Assembly: GCA_947179485.1 (NCBI GenBank)
Contig: OX359249.1
Coordinates: forward strand, 46,823,415 to 46,887,414
From: Allacma fusca
Lineage: Eukaryota > Arthropoda > Collembola > Symphypleona > Sminthuridae
DNA: 64,000 bases
Direction: 5' to 3'
Positions 38,487-51,362 of the stretch are shown one piece after another (the stretch's first letter is position 1; the number at the start of each line of letters is the position of its first letter). A program made the translations under genes and the position numbers. The notes under the pieces were generated by a model. The model did not search any database and was not told the DNA's origin. It saw only the letters and a program-made list of their open reading frames with translations.

Positions 38487-41400
38487 ATGACGGGGTTAAC
38501 GGTTCTCATATTTTGGTGGGCAACATTTGAAGGTATTTTGACTGTTGGATTTTCTTGAGTACTTACATGTGTATGAAATCTTTTTGGAAAGAAATGAACC
38601 TGGTTGTTTCATCTAGTGCGTGAATTTTCTTGACAGGTTGCTTGCTCCATGTGGCAGGATTGCTCCCGCAAGTCAGTCAAGAAGGATTTCTGCGTCCATA
38701 TAGAAATTATGCAGATGTTACATTGTTTCACTATTATGTCCCAACGGAAGTAACGAGGGCTACATTCGAATTTGCTGCATTTATGGACAGTCCAAATTGT
38801 GCGACTAAAGATGTTTACATGTAAATCATTTCCAAATTTCTTGAACCCTAATTTGTTTCTAAAAGGCAATGGAAATTTGAAATGAAAATATTTGTATGTA
38901 AATATGGTTGCCTTGTGTGCAAAGGAATAGTACGTACATTTTATAAAATATGTATGCTACCAATAGATATCTCCAGCACGGGAGTTACCCAGTGATGTCA
39001 GCGGACAACTCGACGTTTCCTCTTGGAATGTGTACTAAAAGATCATCTATGTTTCAAATTGTATTGAAGGCGACTTATCAACCACAAGACACAACTGTGT
39101 TTCCTGTATATGACCCTTTACCTGGGAGCTGGTTTGCTGCTGCTTATTTGCCTGACTGGGATCAGCATGTCCAGCAAGAGGTGATTACATAAATATTTGA
39201 GAAATCATAACTACAATATTTGCTACTTCTTATTTCGTTATTGAAACGTTGACATCGTTTCACCCTGGATTAATTTAGGAATTTTCGGGAGTAGGTATCC
39301 AAAAAAAATGATGAATTCAAAATGTGAATTTAATTGTTCTTATCACACTCCGTTTTAGGGTATTGGCCACAAATGTCAGTATAGTTTAGGATCTATTGCT
39401 TTATGGACCCAGATTTCAAACGTTGAGACAATTCCTTTGGCCACAACGACGAGACTACGAAGCGAAGAACGGTTTACCTACTTCAAGTAAGTATATTAAC
39501 CACTGAATCAGATATCAAATGCAACATACTCTGCATGAAACTATTTAATGAATTGTTTGTGTTGAATTCTAATTATTGCAGATTTTATATTCCTTCTGGT
39601 GTATGGGAATTCGAACTCAAAGTCAATGAGTGTAGGTTCAAATCCCGAAGTCATTTTACTGGCAGTCAGTTAGCTGCAAATAACAGTGATAAGACTCAAA
39701 AAATTAATGTTGCGTATAAAACTGGCGCTAGTGGCTCGGATGTTTGCGTGCAAAGTATATTTTTGCGGTCAAAAGCACTTCCGACATTTAAAGGAAGTAA
39801 TCAAAGTGGTATTCTTTATGAAAATCCTAATTCTTCTTACGTCCACATTGAAAATTTGCCAGAAACAGATTCTTACTATTACCTGTTGATAACAGCCAAT
39901 ACTAAAGTTTCTTACAATGTCAGTGTTATTGTTAGAGGTAATTATGTCACTAATAGTCATCCATGCAACAGTATAAACTATAGATATTAACACACTATTT
40001 CATTGTCTTAACTATGATTTCTTTTATAGAGTGTCCTATGCGTATACTCGGAAAGAATTTTGTGCAACATTTTGCTGGAGTTACTGTCGCTGCTAATATG
40101 AAGGATCAAGCTCTTAGACTCAATAATACATCTTTGGAAAAACAGGCAGAAGAGCCGAGTAGTTTTGATTGTCCTTGCGTCCCCATTTTTCGGCTGACAA
40201 GAATAAAGCACGCACAAGATTTTTCGGACACGTTTTTATTGGAGGTAGTTTGGATATCATTTCTTCAGCAACGTATTGAACCTGTTTTACCTTTTTCTAA
40301 GATAATAAATTAAATTTCAAATAAATTTTAATGAAGGGCAAAGAGTGGTTTACAACGTGGTTAGCATTAAACGATACAAGACCAGTTGGGGCCTCTTTCG
40401 AAATTCTTCCCTTTGTGGATATAGGTGGAACATTATCCATTAGTTTACATCTGGACGACCTTCTATTTGTAAGCACTAAGAACGTTCCTGGAAGGTATTT
40501 ACTGGAACGATGATTTTTCGGCTTGCTGATTAAAAATGATTTCTTGTAGAATGCTGCAGCTGAAGAAATACATGTGTTCGCATGTGTGCGAAAATCCAGA
40601 CCACCTGAAGCTATTTGCTGCACGTTTGACTCTGCTAACATATCTTCATGTTGTCAGGATGACTTAACTTTACACATATCATCCAAAAATGTCACCAGCA
40701 AGGACGACACACTTCTGATTCCTTTTCCAGAACCTGACGCGTGGTTCATTTCCTTCACGACTATGTGTTTTTTGGAAGGGTAATGCAACTCATTTGTATC
40801 AGCCTTTCACTCCCTGCATGCTTATATTATATTTTAACTCTTGTATTGTAAGTAGAGACTGTAAGAAGTAGTATAACCCCAAAAGTATGATTAAAGTTCT
40901 ATTTTTTGTGTTAAACAGAAAAAAAGTTCCTTGCTATGTGGAGGAAGTGCTCGTATCATTGGATGTAAGGACGCAGCCGTGTGTGTTGACAAAGCAAAGC
41001 AGTCCGGGTTCTCCGATTTATCCTTGCGGGCAGTATGGATTGTGTCAGGAGGTGCACAAAGGACAGTTTTTCTATACTGCATGTCACTGCATTGGAGGTA
41101 AAACATACCTACATTGAAAATATTTTACGGTTTATTATAAGTCGGATGCCCCTGCACATTTACAGATATGTTACAAGTTCTCTCATACGTGTACCTGTAT
41201 GTATAACCTTTGCAGGGTACAGAGGTTGGGCTTGCAGTGATGATTCCGAGGCTACTCCGAAGTCTTTACTCATTGCAACCACCCTCCTGCTGACACTGAG
41301 CAACTTGTTCTTTATACCAGCAATTGTGCTAGCTGTACGCAGAAAAATGTTCACCCATGTGCTAGTTTATTTTGCAACTATGATCTCATCCACTTTGTAC

Positions 41401-42235
41401 CATGCATGCGACCAAGATCTCTATGGTTACTGTCTCACTAGGTATCAAGTAAGTACCGCGACCTTCACTCGTAATTGGGTTAACTACTACATTTCTAATA
41501 ATTTGGGTAGTCGTCAAATCAAAAGATTCAGTATAACCTATGTAATACCAATGGTTTCAGGTGTTGCAATTCTGTGACTTTTTCTGCTCAATACTTGCAT
41601 TTTGGATCACACTAATTTCCCTCGCGAAAAGTCATCCCAAGTATGATTCAGTTTTATATATGCTGGGAGCCGTAGTCATTGCTATAGGAGTTGAGTACAA
41701 CCGAACAGGCTTAATGGTGTTTATAGTGCCGTTTTGTCTTGGAATTGGAATACCTATAAGTGTGTGGACTTACAGGAGTATTCAAAGCAAAACATTTCTT
41801 ACCCCCACGTTGTCAGCGCTTCTGCTTTTCATACCTGGCGTACTGTTAGGAGGCGCAGGATTAATACTCTTTGCTTTTGTTGAAACTGAAGATAATTATC
41901 GAGTAAGCTGTTATACATACTATACTAGTTATGTATTTATAATTATATCGATTCTTTAATTAATCCTAATTGCTTCCCGTTTTTAATAACAATTATTTTC
42001 CCTTGGTATTCAGTACACTCACAGCGCTTGGCACGTTATCATTGCTCTCTCCTTGGTTTACCTGCTTCCAAAGCAACGCCTAAAAAAAGAAACGTTCTCC
42101 TCTATTGGTACATCCGATAGGAATAATACAGCCGAACTTGCTGCAGTAAGCGACTATCAAGCAGAACCCTCTTCGAGTCCAGTCTTTTTCATCACTTCAG
42201 ATTTGGACCATTTGGTTGAAGATTCGGTCCGTTAG
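38487..42235 (+). CDS. PGAP6: PGAP6 / TMEM8-family protein (predicted GPI-specific phospholipase A2, CREST hydrolase)
   Basis: Twelve exons: 38487-38532, 38637-38820, 38967-39180, 39359-39486, 39582-39937, 40030-40244, 40337-40468, 40550-40779, 40919-41097, 41216-41448, 41561-41902, 42014-42235. Total 2481 nt, 826 residues (human TMEM8A 771). It begins with a hydrophobic signal peptide (TVLIFWWATFEGCLLHVAGLL). A long extracellular beta-rich region follows, with YRNYADVTLFHYYVP and PGSWFAAAYLPDW, both typical of TMEM8. An EGF-like module (PCGQYGLC ... ACHCIGGYRGWAC, about residues 541-568) precedes a seven-helix CREST domain. The metal-hydrolase signature is intact: Ser619/620, His624 and Asp627 in ISSTLYHACDQ, and His756/His760 in THSAWH. 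Vertebrate PGAP6 sheds GPI-anchored proteins such as CRIPTO by cutting the lipid; which protein this one acts on is unknown. The cytoplasmic tail is short and Ser-rich. The gene is convergent with fizzy-related. Confidence 0.95.
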
Positions 42236-44156
42236 GTATAGTACTACTTTATATAATAGCGAATTTACTTTTGATTTGTGTAAGCAACCAGTTTTTTTAA
42301 AATATTACGTCGAATACTAGCCGGATGATTATTTTCTAAAAACGTGTTCAGCACTACGTTTGTAGAATTTGCGACCCCTTTATTTTATACGATTTACTAT
42401 TTATTCGTTTAACGAAAATGCAATCTCGCATTTAACTGGTATTAGTATTCCAGTGCTTTCAGTACATGAAGTTATGTATGTTATTCGTAATTTAGTTGTG
42501 CAATAGTAATGACGTAGATAAATTTTTCAGTATTATGTTACTATTATTAGTGCAATAACCATAGAACTGTCTGAATTTTGCATTGTTAGTGCTAGAATTG
42601 AGTTATCACTTCATTTGTACCTGAATTAATCGTTAGGTTATTTCTGTATCTACCACTGATTGTGTACTTGTTAGCTCGGTATGTGTCATTTAATTGGTAA
42701 GTGAATTTTGCAATGAAAGCGTAAGCCTTTTCTGAGTGTCATTATGCACGCATGCTCCTGAAAAGTTTTTGTGACGTTAACGTCGTTAACCCCGTGAGAA
42801 TTCAGTTTCAAGAGATTTTGGTCTACTTTTATACCGTGGTTTTTAAATTGTTCTGCCATTACCTTAAATCTATAATATTTAGTTATCATTGAATTAGTTA
42901 CATTATTATATAAGATCATATTAGTATCATTTTCACCAGATTTTGGTAGACTATGTTGGATTAAACCCATAAAAATTATATTGGACTGATTTTTAGTTAT
43001 TTTCATGTATTTATATTTGTTCTACGGGCTTTGGTGCAAAATATTTTGCTGTAATAATTATTTCGTTCAGTCTTGTGTCCTCGCGTTATTCTAATATCAT
43101 CTCTGAGTCACAAACTTTGATAACTGAAATTTTCGTGAGATCGTTGTGTTAAATTATAACGAATATTACAAAAGAGGATTGGGAACTAAAGAAATTATTA
43201 TTCTTTAGTATTCATTGTTTTGATTTTATGAAGCTCCTAAAGTACATCCTATATTTTTACACTTTATGAACACGTGGTTTCCAACTTGATGATGTCACGA
43301 AACAAAGAATAATCTATACTTAACATGACATGAGTGTGTTAGGGGAAACTTTTAAATGTATAAAAATTACTGTTTCTTACTGAAAGTATTGGTCGAAATG
43401 CTGCAGTGGTATATTGACCCATTTATCTGTTTAAGTACTTGATAAAATATAGTATCTAAGCGACGGTAGCTTTGGATGAATTGATGGAAATTTTCCTGAC
43501 CAATAAAAGAAAGGTATCATTATTGAAAGAGGCGACCGGCAAGAGTAAACACAAGTTGATGTTAACAGACCGACGGGAATAGTATTTCTACTAAAAATGT
43601 ATAAGGTCTCACCATTAGCTTATTAGCTCCTCATCTTATATTACATAAAACTAAAGAGTGAAACTGGAATTAATCCGTTCTTTCAAAATGTTTTTGAGAC
43701 TAATAACATACAGTTAGCAAAGTTTGAAAATTGACTACCAATCACTTGCCAACTGATGATTAGTTTTATGAGTTGAACTAACTAGTTTGACTCAATGTGT
43801 AAAAGCAAGAATATTATTAAATGCACTGGTTTATCATCGACGGTGTCAAAATTTCTGCTCTGTCCAGATTTTGAAATTCCTATTTAATGTAGCGATTGAA
43901 TTGTCGGGTTTCAAGATACTTAACTTTATTCTGAAATTTATTTGAATATCTAATATCATGTTTAAATAAACTACGCACAAGATGCAATCCAAAGAATTAG
44001 ATTTTAACCTGAAACTGCCAAACTTACGGCTGCTGTCGAAATAAAAATATATTTTTAGCTTTACAAAGCTAAACTTGTAACTGTACAATATTAATTTCGT
44101 TGTAAATAAATATAACTTAAACATGAGTAATAATAATTATTAGATTCTCACAATAT
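42236..44156. other. Convergent 3' region of PGAP6 and fzr
   Basis: PGAP6 3'UTR followed by a short intergenic gap. No gene is recognised. A 106-codon minus-strand open frame at 42686-43006 has no domain and lies opposite the probable PGAP6 3'UTR. Confidence 0.5.
43502..43507 (+). terminator. Possible poly(A) signal AATAAA of PGAP6
   Basis: AATAAA on the plus strand, 1.27 kb after the PGAP6 stop. It is the first canonical hexamer I noticed downstream. An earlier ATTAAA variant (about 42959) could be used instead, so the 3'UTR length is uncertain. Confidence 0.3.
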
Positions 44157-44162
44157 TTTATT
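44157..44162 (-). terminator. fzr: Poly(A) signal AATAAA of fzr
   Basis: AATAAA on the minus strand, 44 nt past the fzr stop, within TTAATAAAATATTG. It implies a short 3'UTR and would leave roughly 650 bp or more between the fzr and PGAP6 transcript ends. Confidence 0.6.
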
Positions 44163-44205
44163 AACAGTGTGGTAGTAGTAAAAGAATGATTGACTTAAAA
44201 TCGTA

Positions 44206-47200
44206 TCATCTTATACTAGTGTGCAAATTTAAACTTGACATGATGCTTTTCGTCTGACTTTTACTGAAGATATTCCAGAATCGCAATGTTTCGTCTCCAG
44301 CTCCTGTTACAATTGCAGCACCATCGGGCGACATAGCGAGGTAAAGAACTCTGTAGGAATGTCCGGTTAACTTGGCCACTTGCTGCAACGACGGATACTT
44401 CCAAACTAAGATCTGATTTTGGGAGTAGCCATGTGTGCTTACCTATAGAAAATAATAATGTCTTTTAACCTCAGAAAAGCGAAGCTATTCAAATTTCAAC
44501 CACCCACAGAACCCATCTTTCCGGAGGGGATTGGAGTTGAGAAAGTCTCATAATTTTACTGATACTCATTTACTTATTATTAATACGATTTTTTTCAGAC
44601 GCAGGCACACGCAGGAGAATTTTCATTAGCCTATTATAATAACCATTAATGGCTAAAATAAAAGTATGCTTACAATTACACATCTCACGTCATGGGAGAC
44701 AAAATACACTAACACTCACGACTACCAATCCTCCAAAAAACGAATAAACATTCGGTTGCAAAAAACAACAACGAAATAAATTAAAATCCTCTCTTGCCTG
44801 CAGCAATTCTATTTCATCAACTCTATCGATACACTTGAAAAATACAGGTCTGGTGGCAAGAAAGTAAGGTAGTTTGTTAATGTGTATTTCCATCAGAGAG
44901 ATAAACGGCCAATATACAATTTACGTAATAATTACAAACGGTATGCATCTCCCTATCTACCATATAAACTAACTACTTTCAACTTTAACATTCAATTCTG
45001 TCTAGCTTTCAGTTTCAACTTGCGTAGTGTCTAAATCCTCATATGCTCTTTTAGGTTCCACGTACATAATTTTGCTACTCAAATCCTGAAGCACGTTTGA
45101 CGATGGACATATGTCTAGGCTCTAAGTTAGAGCTGGAGTATTCAATTCCTTGAAAACAAAATGTAGATTATCCACCACTGACTATCCTTTCTTAGGGAGT
45201 GACTGCAGACTTTACTCTATTGGGGTCCGACTACTGTAAATTGTCTCTCGATCGAAATTTTTGTATAGCCCTATTTCAGGGATGAAACCCCTGAATAGTC
45301 CTCTCAAACCCCTGAATATTTTCCACTACAATTCCTGAGTTTTGCCTGGTTATGATAAATCCCTGCGTGGACTAGGACAAAATTTTCGAATAGATATCGG
45401 AACCTCTCTATTAGAAATTCTCATAAGATTATGCCGTTATTATTTCGGTGTTCCTCCTGGCATAAGCTCGTTTATTTTTGAGTTTTTAAATTATCGGATT
45501 TGAATTAAAAATGCAAATCGAGGCAAATAGATCTAGTTAACTAGAATTCATAAGACTCCGAAAATACTAAAATTATACAAAAATAATCTGGAAGAAATAA
45601 TAGACTACTATTGCCACTTACAAGTTCTGAAGAATGCTTGGACCAAGCTAGGTTACAAACTTGCGAACCCGTATCAATACACTGCATCGGCTGATTCGTT
45701 AGAGTATTCCAGAAGCGTATACACCGATCCGCGGTTCCTCCTCCACTAGCTAGTAACCCATGGTGATGAGGCGACCATGCAATAGCTAAGGAAAACAAAA
45801 ACATAGGAATAATACCCTTAAATAGATATTACACATGCTTGTATAATTAGCGTGCTTCATTCCCATGCCACAAAACTGGTGGAAAATACCTATATTTGTA
45901 AAATAATTTTACTATCCTACTAGATTAGGATATATAAAAATAAATCATTTGTACCTTTTACAGCAGCTAAATGCTCGGTGTAAGACTGTATTGGTGAAGT
46001 CGAATGAAGGTTCCAAACATAAAGGCGATTGTCATTACCACCTGATGCAAGATACTGGTTATCAGGAGACCATTTGAGACCACATACCTGTAGATATAGC
46101 GAGAGATCAAATATATACACGATATGAAACGACATATGACTCCTTCAGGCATTATTCTGCTCAACTGAGACCCAGGTAATGTACACTGAAGTACCCGAAA
46201 ATTAACTAAATTATGACTACTGTCAATTTACCTCCTGTCGATGTCCCACCAACTGACGTTCTTGGATCGCGGGGGATGTTCGAATATCTTTCTGATTTAT
46301 AAACCTATCTCGCGAACCGCTGGAAAGGAGATCACCATTCCATGCAATGGCACCAACACGAGCTGTGTGACCATGCAATGTAGAGACCTGTTTGCCAGCT
46401 GCTGCGTCCCACACCTGTACCAATCCAGCCTGAGTTCCAACGGCTACCAAGCTTCCCTGAATACCAAAATAATTCCAGAATTCAAATTCAGTTAAGTCTT
46501 ATCAAAAATAACCCAAATACAATAAATAATAGCGTTGGCGACACAAATTACTGAAGTGTATCGAGCAAGATTAAATTAAAAGTACAAGGTCGGAGCTTAA
46601 TCGATTCTACGTGTGTTCTAACAAAATAGGTTCATTTATGGACCCCAAACTGTAAATTCCGGACTATTTACACACGCTGCATAAATAATCAATTTCAGCT
46701 CCCCTACTATCCAAAAGTGAATTGCATTCACTTTCACCGTGTCTCAGCATTACACGAAACAGCTCAGAAAAATTTAATCAATTTCAAGAGAACTTACCCT
46801 CTCATTCCAAGCTACTGACGTCACTGTGTCGTCTGTCTGTGCTAAATCACATAGTCTAGTGACTTGAGATGTACAAGCTGACCATAAATATACACATGTA
46901 CCCAGGCCTACACTAAGCACATTTTGTGACGACCAGTCCACTAAATTAAGATAGAAGTCATCTTGTAGCTCAGGCGCATCAAGTACCTGCAAAAGATAGA
47001 ATTTTGTATAATAACAGCAAAAAAGTAAATTAGACTTGTGATAATGAGAAATATTGCATGCACTACATACAAGAAATGACATTTAACGAAATTCAATAAA
47101 AACTTGACCAACCTTAAATGGTACTTTTGAGATCCGCCTCGTCGGTTTCTTTGGAGATCGTAATAATTTCTCGGATTTGCTACTAATTGGAGACAAGGAG

Positions 47201-48182
47201 TAAGGAGACCAAGGTTCGTTCATAACCACCGATCTCTCAGAGGCGTCAAACTACAACAAATAAACAATTAAAATATACTTTATTACATCAATGCAACCAA
47301 CAAAATTGACAGCAACACTCAACCACAACATTCAAAATTCCCATGTCCACAAACTACACTTCTAGAAACTACACTGTTGGAAACAACCAGTAACCTTGTT
47401 ACTCAGAACATGTAAACCACGTCTTATATATTCTCTTACATGAAACAGTTTACGATTTGGTGATAGTTTCCGCTCAATAGGATTAATTTCTTTATTATCT
47501 TCATACTGATAGCCAAGAACTTCATTTTTCAGAAGCGACGAATACACAATCGAGCCATCTTTGTTATTTTCTGCATTATCTCTTGCTTTTTTATGATTAT
47601 ACGGGGTGATAGGACGGCTTGACTCCTGAAATCATTCAAACATCCAACATTAGAAACTTTCCGGACACATAACAAAGCTTAAATTCATCCTAACTATCTA
47701 CATCGAAGCACATCTGAATACATCAAGGAGTAGAACCCCTCACAACTTAAACCTAACACCACTCAATACACCCAAATCTGAAGCCTGGTAACATCGATTT
47801 CAAACTGATCCACAAAATCATCACACTTCCCATCCGAAATCCTGGCTTCTCCCCTGTCTCGACCTCTCATCACCATCTCATCGGCAAACTTTTGCTCCAA
47901 CAAAAGGAATCACATCCCTACTGTTGTGTAGAAACTGGACTGACAAAGCAACACAAAAACAATACAGAACCCCAAGACACAATGCAATAAAAAACGACCA
48001 CTTACTGCAGTTTGATTAGTGGGTGAAGTAGGATAAGTTAAATGCCAGGTATTCCCTGCTCTTGCGGGAATAAATCTGTCCCCATATCGAGGTTTTAATG
48101 GTGAACTAGCAGGACTGCTTGATGGGTTTCCATTTGTGGTTCTAACAGGGCTCAACGGTTGCATATTCACTAAATTTTCCAT
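44206..48182 (-). CDS. fzr: Fizzy-related / Cdh1, APC/C co-activator
   Basis: Eight exons: 48182-48006, 47625-47440, 47250-47113, 46986-46798, 46456-46232, 46087-45955, 45785-45622, 44442-44206. Total 1449 nt, 482 residues (human FZR1 about 493-496). Fzr recruits D-box and KEN-box substrates to the anaphase-promoting complex in late mitosis, G1 and endocycles. Motifs seen: C-box DRFIPAR (residues 35-41), SPYSLSPISSKSEKLLRSP, the entry to the WD40 propeller VLDAPELQDDFYLNLVDWSS (exons 3/4 junction), LASGGGTADRCIRFWNTLT, GYSQNQILVWKYPSL, and the C-terminal Ile-Arg tail that docks on the APC/C. Several Ser-Pro sites around the C-box are likely CDK targets, as in orthologues. The N-terminal YE(R/K)R-type motif of fly and human Fzr is not in exon 1. 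Either it is absent, or an upstream exon joins at the acceptor-like site before 48209. Intron 7 (1.2 kb) is the longest. Confidence 0.97.
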
Positions 48183-48289
48183 GTTGAACTGATCTTGGAA
48201 GTACCACTTCTACCAAGTAATTTACTACTCCGTTCTGTCCCTTCGAAACACAATTCACAGTGATGGTTATTTTGTACAGATTCGTATTA

Positions 48290-48320
48290 TTTATAGAGTA
48301 TATGTATATATATATATGGC
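48290..48320. repeat. AT-rich simple repeat upstream of fzr
   Basis: TATATGTATATATATATATGG about 125 bp upstream of the fzr ATG. It could act as a TATA-like region on the minus strand, but simple sequence makes that unreliable. Confidence 0.4.
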
Positions 48321-49100
48321 TGAACAACAATAATTATTATTATTATGTTCCGAAAGCTGCACACTGAGTTAATATTATTCTAAAAAAGATTCGTCACTTT
48401 AAGATGTACGAGGTACGAGCGTCGTCGTCACGATTGCTGGCGTAGTAATTGAAACCCCTCTTTCCATTTCTGGCAAAAAATTTCGGGATTACGAGAGAGA
48501 CTCAAAATTTGACTGTGATTTGCCAACCCTTTTAAAATTAGTATTTGTGTTCAGAGAAAGTCAACAAAAACAATGGGGACGAAAGGGCAGAGCGCGAGCT
48601 ACGGGCACCTGAACTCAACTGCACTCAAACTGTCTGACAAATCCAATCATTTCTGGTTCTCCCTCTCTTCCATATCCGTTCAAATACTCCACAACCTATA
48701 CGTACATATACCCACGGAGTGTATAATCACTTTAACACGAACATATTTTAGTCTTTTTAAACGGTGAGTAAGCAAGCCCGAGATGCTATGTAATGGTGCT
48801 CGTATGTTGTAGTAAAGACGACCGAACAGGGAACAACTGACAAAACACGGCACGCATCTCCTCTCATATGTAGTAACACTAATCATACACTTTGAAACAT
48901 TTTACCAACTGATCCGAAAGGAATGTATGGATATCAAAACATTCTGCAGAGACGAGTCCTTTCTGCTCCTCCAACTCCAACTTGGCTTTTTAACGGAAAC
49001 CACGGAAGCCTTTCAGTCGTTGTTCAACTTTACTCAGTCACTGCTCAAAAAAGTAGGATGCAGCTTGGCCTTATATCATTCAACATGTATAGGTACGTAT

Positions 49101-49117
49101 ACACACACACACACACG
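49101..49117. repeat. (CA)n microsatellite
   Basis: About eight CA units within non-coding sequence right of fzr. No associated feature. Confidence 0.7.
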
Positions 49118-49414
49118 GTCCCGTATACATAATACAAGGCAATGGAAGGACGCGTCCAAGAAACGAAAGTCCGTATATTATATGAGGAGGGCTCCGAGGG
49201 GTGGCACTAGTTGGTGAGGCCGGAGGATAATATCATTGGCCTAAATACATTTTTAAGGTTTCTCCAAGTCTTTCCCTTCCCCCTTCGTAGTAATGTGTGG
49301 CATAAAGCGAGTTCTGAAAGAGTCCCAGACCTTTAAGGAACTACACTACAGCACTATGTGCCCTCTGTAGTATGTACAGCATGTATATTGTATGTGTGGA
49401 GCAGGATAGACCAG

Positions 49415-49960
49415 TCTTAGACTGATGCTGAAGTACTGACTGCAACATTGAGTGACTGACTGATGACTGACTGAGACTTGGACTGATAAATCTAACTACA
49501 TATGAAGACTTTGACTGACTTAGACTTATTTCTGGTTCAGCGGGACTGACTGAGACTGACAATGAGACGAACGCTTAAACCAATGTACGAATCAACAAAA
49601 TCGTAAAGCATGCGTACCAAAATTTACATTTCGTTTCTTTGATTAGCTTATAAGTTTCGAAAAAATTATTGCTGAGCGAGATATTTCGAAGCATCAAAGA
49701 CAAAATATTGAAGATTTTCGCAGTATTGTACAAAAGGAGATTCCAGGTGATCAATCGTATTAAAATGCAGCATAGTAAAATCACAAAACATAGACATTTT
49801 TGAAACTTTCACGCTGCCCTTTGAGACTGTGACTGATTCCAGTGACTCTGATAATGACTGGGACTGACTGGGACTCATAGGAAAAGGCAAACAGACTTAT
49901 GGACTGACTGACTGATCATAAACTTAAGACTGATTTTGACTTGGACTGAAAAAGGTAGGG
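49415..49960. repeat. Degenerate (GACTGA)n simple-sequence region
   Basis: GACTGA and GACTGG hexamers recur many times in three clusters (49415-49570, 49825-49880, 49900-49965) separated by unique sequence. The result is long artificial open frames rich in Ser and Gln on the minus strand (for example VSVSPAEPEISLSQSKS), which I do not regard as genes. Confidence 0.7.
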
Positions 49961-50416
49961 ACTGGTGGATCCTGGTGTGGAGTAATAGTAGGTATATGTA
50001 CGAAAATGTGTACTTGCATTGTATTTAATGGAAAACATTCTAAGATATTCCGGATTCAGGACGACATTATAGTCAAATGTACATATAGTCAAGGCGTGCA
50101 AAATTGCATGTAGGTACATACGACTGGTTCACTGGTTGTCGTTGTCATATTTACATCTGTTTAAGTTTAATCAAACCCTTGCTTGCAGTTGCAGTGTTTA
50201 TTGGTATTTAACTTCTCCAGTCGCTGTGTGGGTGTCGGAGTTGCTGTAATAATTGGGCATATTGTTTGTATAAACCTGTGTTGTTACATGGCATGGTTAC
50301 GTGTCACACAACCTGTGCTTTTAACAGGGTTTATTTTTGTAGTGGACCCAGAGGACACCCGTAACCCATGCAGTCATATCTGCAGTTTGTAAAGAGCGCT
50401 GGAATATACCGTCGAT

Positions 50417-50456
50417 GAGTAGGGAAACTGAAATAGATGCATTTTAGATTAAAAAT
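50417..50456. repeat. Single arm of foldback MITE family F
   Basis: The stretch CGTCGATGAG ... ATAGATGCATTTTAGATTAAA aligns along its length with the terminal arm of family F (CGTCGGTGAG ... CTAGATGCATTTTTGATT). I did not find an opposing arm within a few hundred bases, so this is probably a truncated copy. Confidence 0.5.
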
Positions 50457-51274
50457 CAATTTATTTATATGTAGGTTTCACATTTAAATTCCGCTTGTAC
50501 GGGTTTCTGCATCGGGATGTGGCTGTGAAGTTTATATTGACAAGACAAAATGTAATGAAAATAAATTGTAGAATAAGAAATTTTGTAGGCAGCGGCAGTA
50601 GTTTGTACAGGCTTCATAGCATTATATAGACAAAATAGCATTTCAAATTAAAAGTAATATTTATAACTAGTATCTTTATTGTCATAATTATGAGATAACA
50701 ATTTTCATCTTGAGGGAAAAGCACAGCACCTAAGCAATTACCCAAACCGTCCGTACTTCATGATAATGATTAGAAAACGAGCAAGCGAAGCTGGATCATT
50801 ACAAAAGTTGTTTGGCATATGTTTATATGCCGCTTCTATGAATTTTCTGAGGACGAACGGATAAACCGATCTACTTCTTATGAAAAAAATGATTTGTTTG
50901 GTTTTATTGGTTCCACAGTTATCGCGTTTACGGGCAAGCACCATGCATTAGGATATCTAAAATAGGCCTTCTCTTCACTAGGCTTGCGTATACTCAAATG
51001 TTTATTGATTTTGGGGGTTTAATTTGTATTGAACGACATTATGAATGTCATTCTTTTTGCTGACGATTTTTCCATTACATATTTATTTTATTCATTCAGG
51101 AAACATTGTAATTACATAAAGCCTTACCAGTGTTGCACATACAAGTGTAACAATGAAATTTAGATAAGACAATTCAGGCTGTTGTTAAAGCACTTACCGT
51201 GTCATTCTCTGATAATGTAATGTACATCTATAACCAACAACTTCTCTTTCGGATTGTTATCACGATGATTCGTA

Positions 51275-51362
51275 TATCGCCGCTATAGAGGCAAAATGGT
51301 CTAAGTGCTGTACAAGAGCATGCGCACGTAGTTCAATTGGTCTCTTCAGCGACGATATATTC
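51275..51362. repeat. Short palindromic relic resembling family F ends
   Basis: Left arm ATATCGCCGCTATAGAGGCA and the reverse complement of the right arm, ATATCGTCGCTGAAGAGACC, match imperfectly. The inner part AAAATGGTCTA is the same as in the 30535-30578 arm. It may be an internally deleted copy with little spacer. Confidence 0.4.

Noticed and set aside
39630..39646. GGTTCAAATCCCG, resembling a tRNA B box.
   Set aside because: It lies inside a PGAP6 coding exon and no A box or cloverleaf surrounds it.
42686..43006. 106-codon minus-strand open frame.
   Set aside because: No recognised motif and it overlaps the likely PGAP6 3'UTR on the other strand.
49341..49890. Ser/Gln-rich minus-strand open frames.
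   Set aside because: Product of the degenerate GACTGA simple repeat read in frame, not a protein gene.
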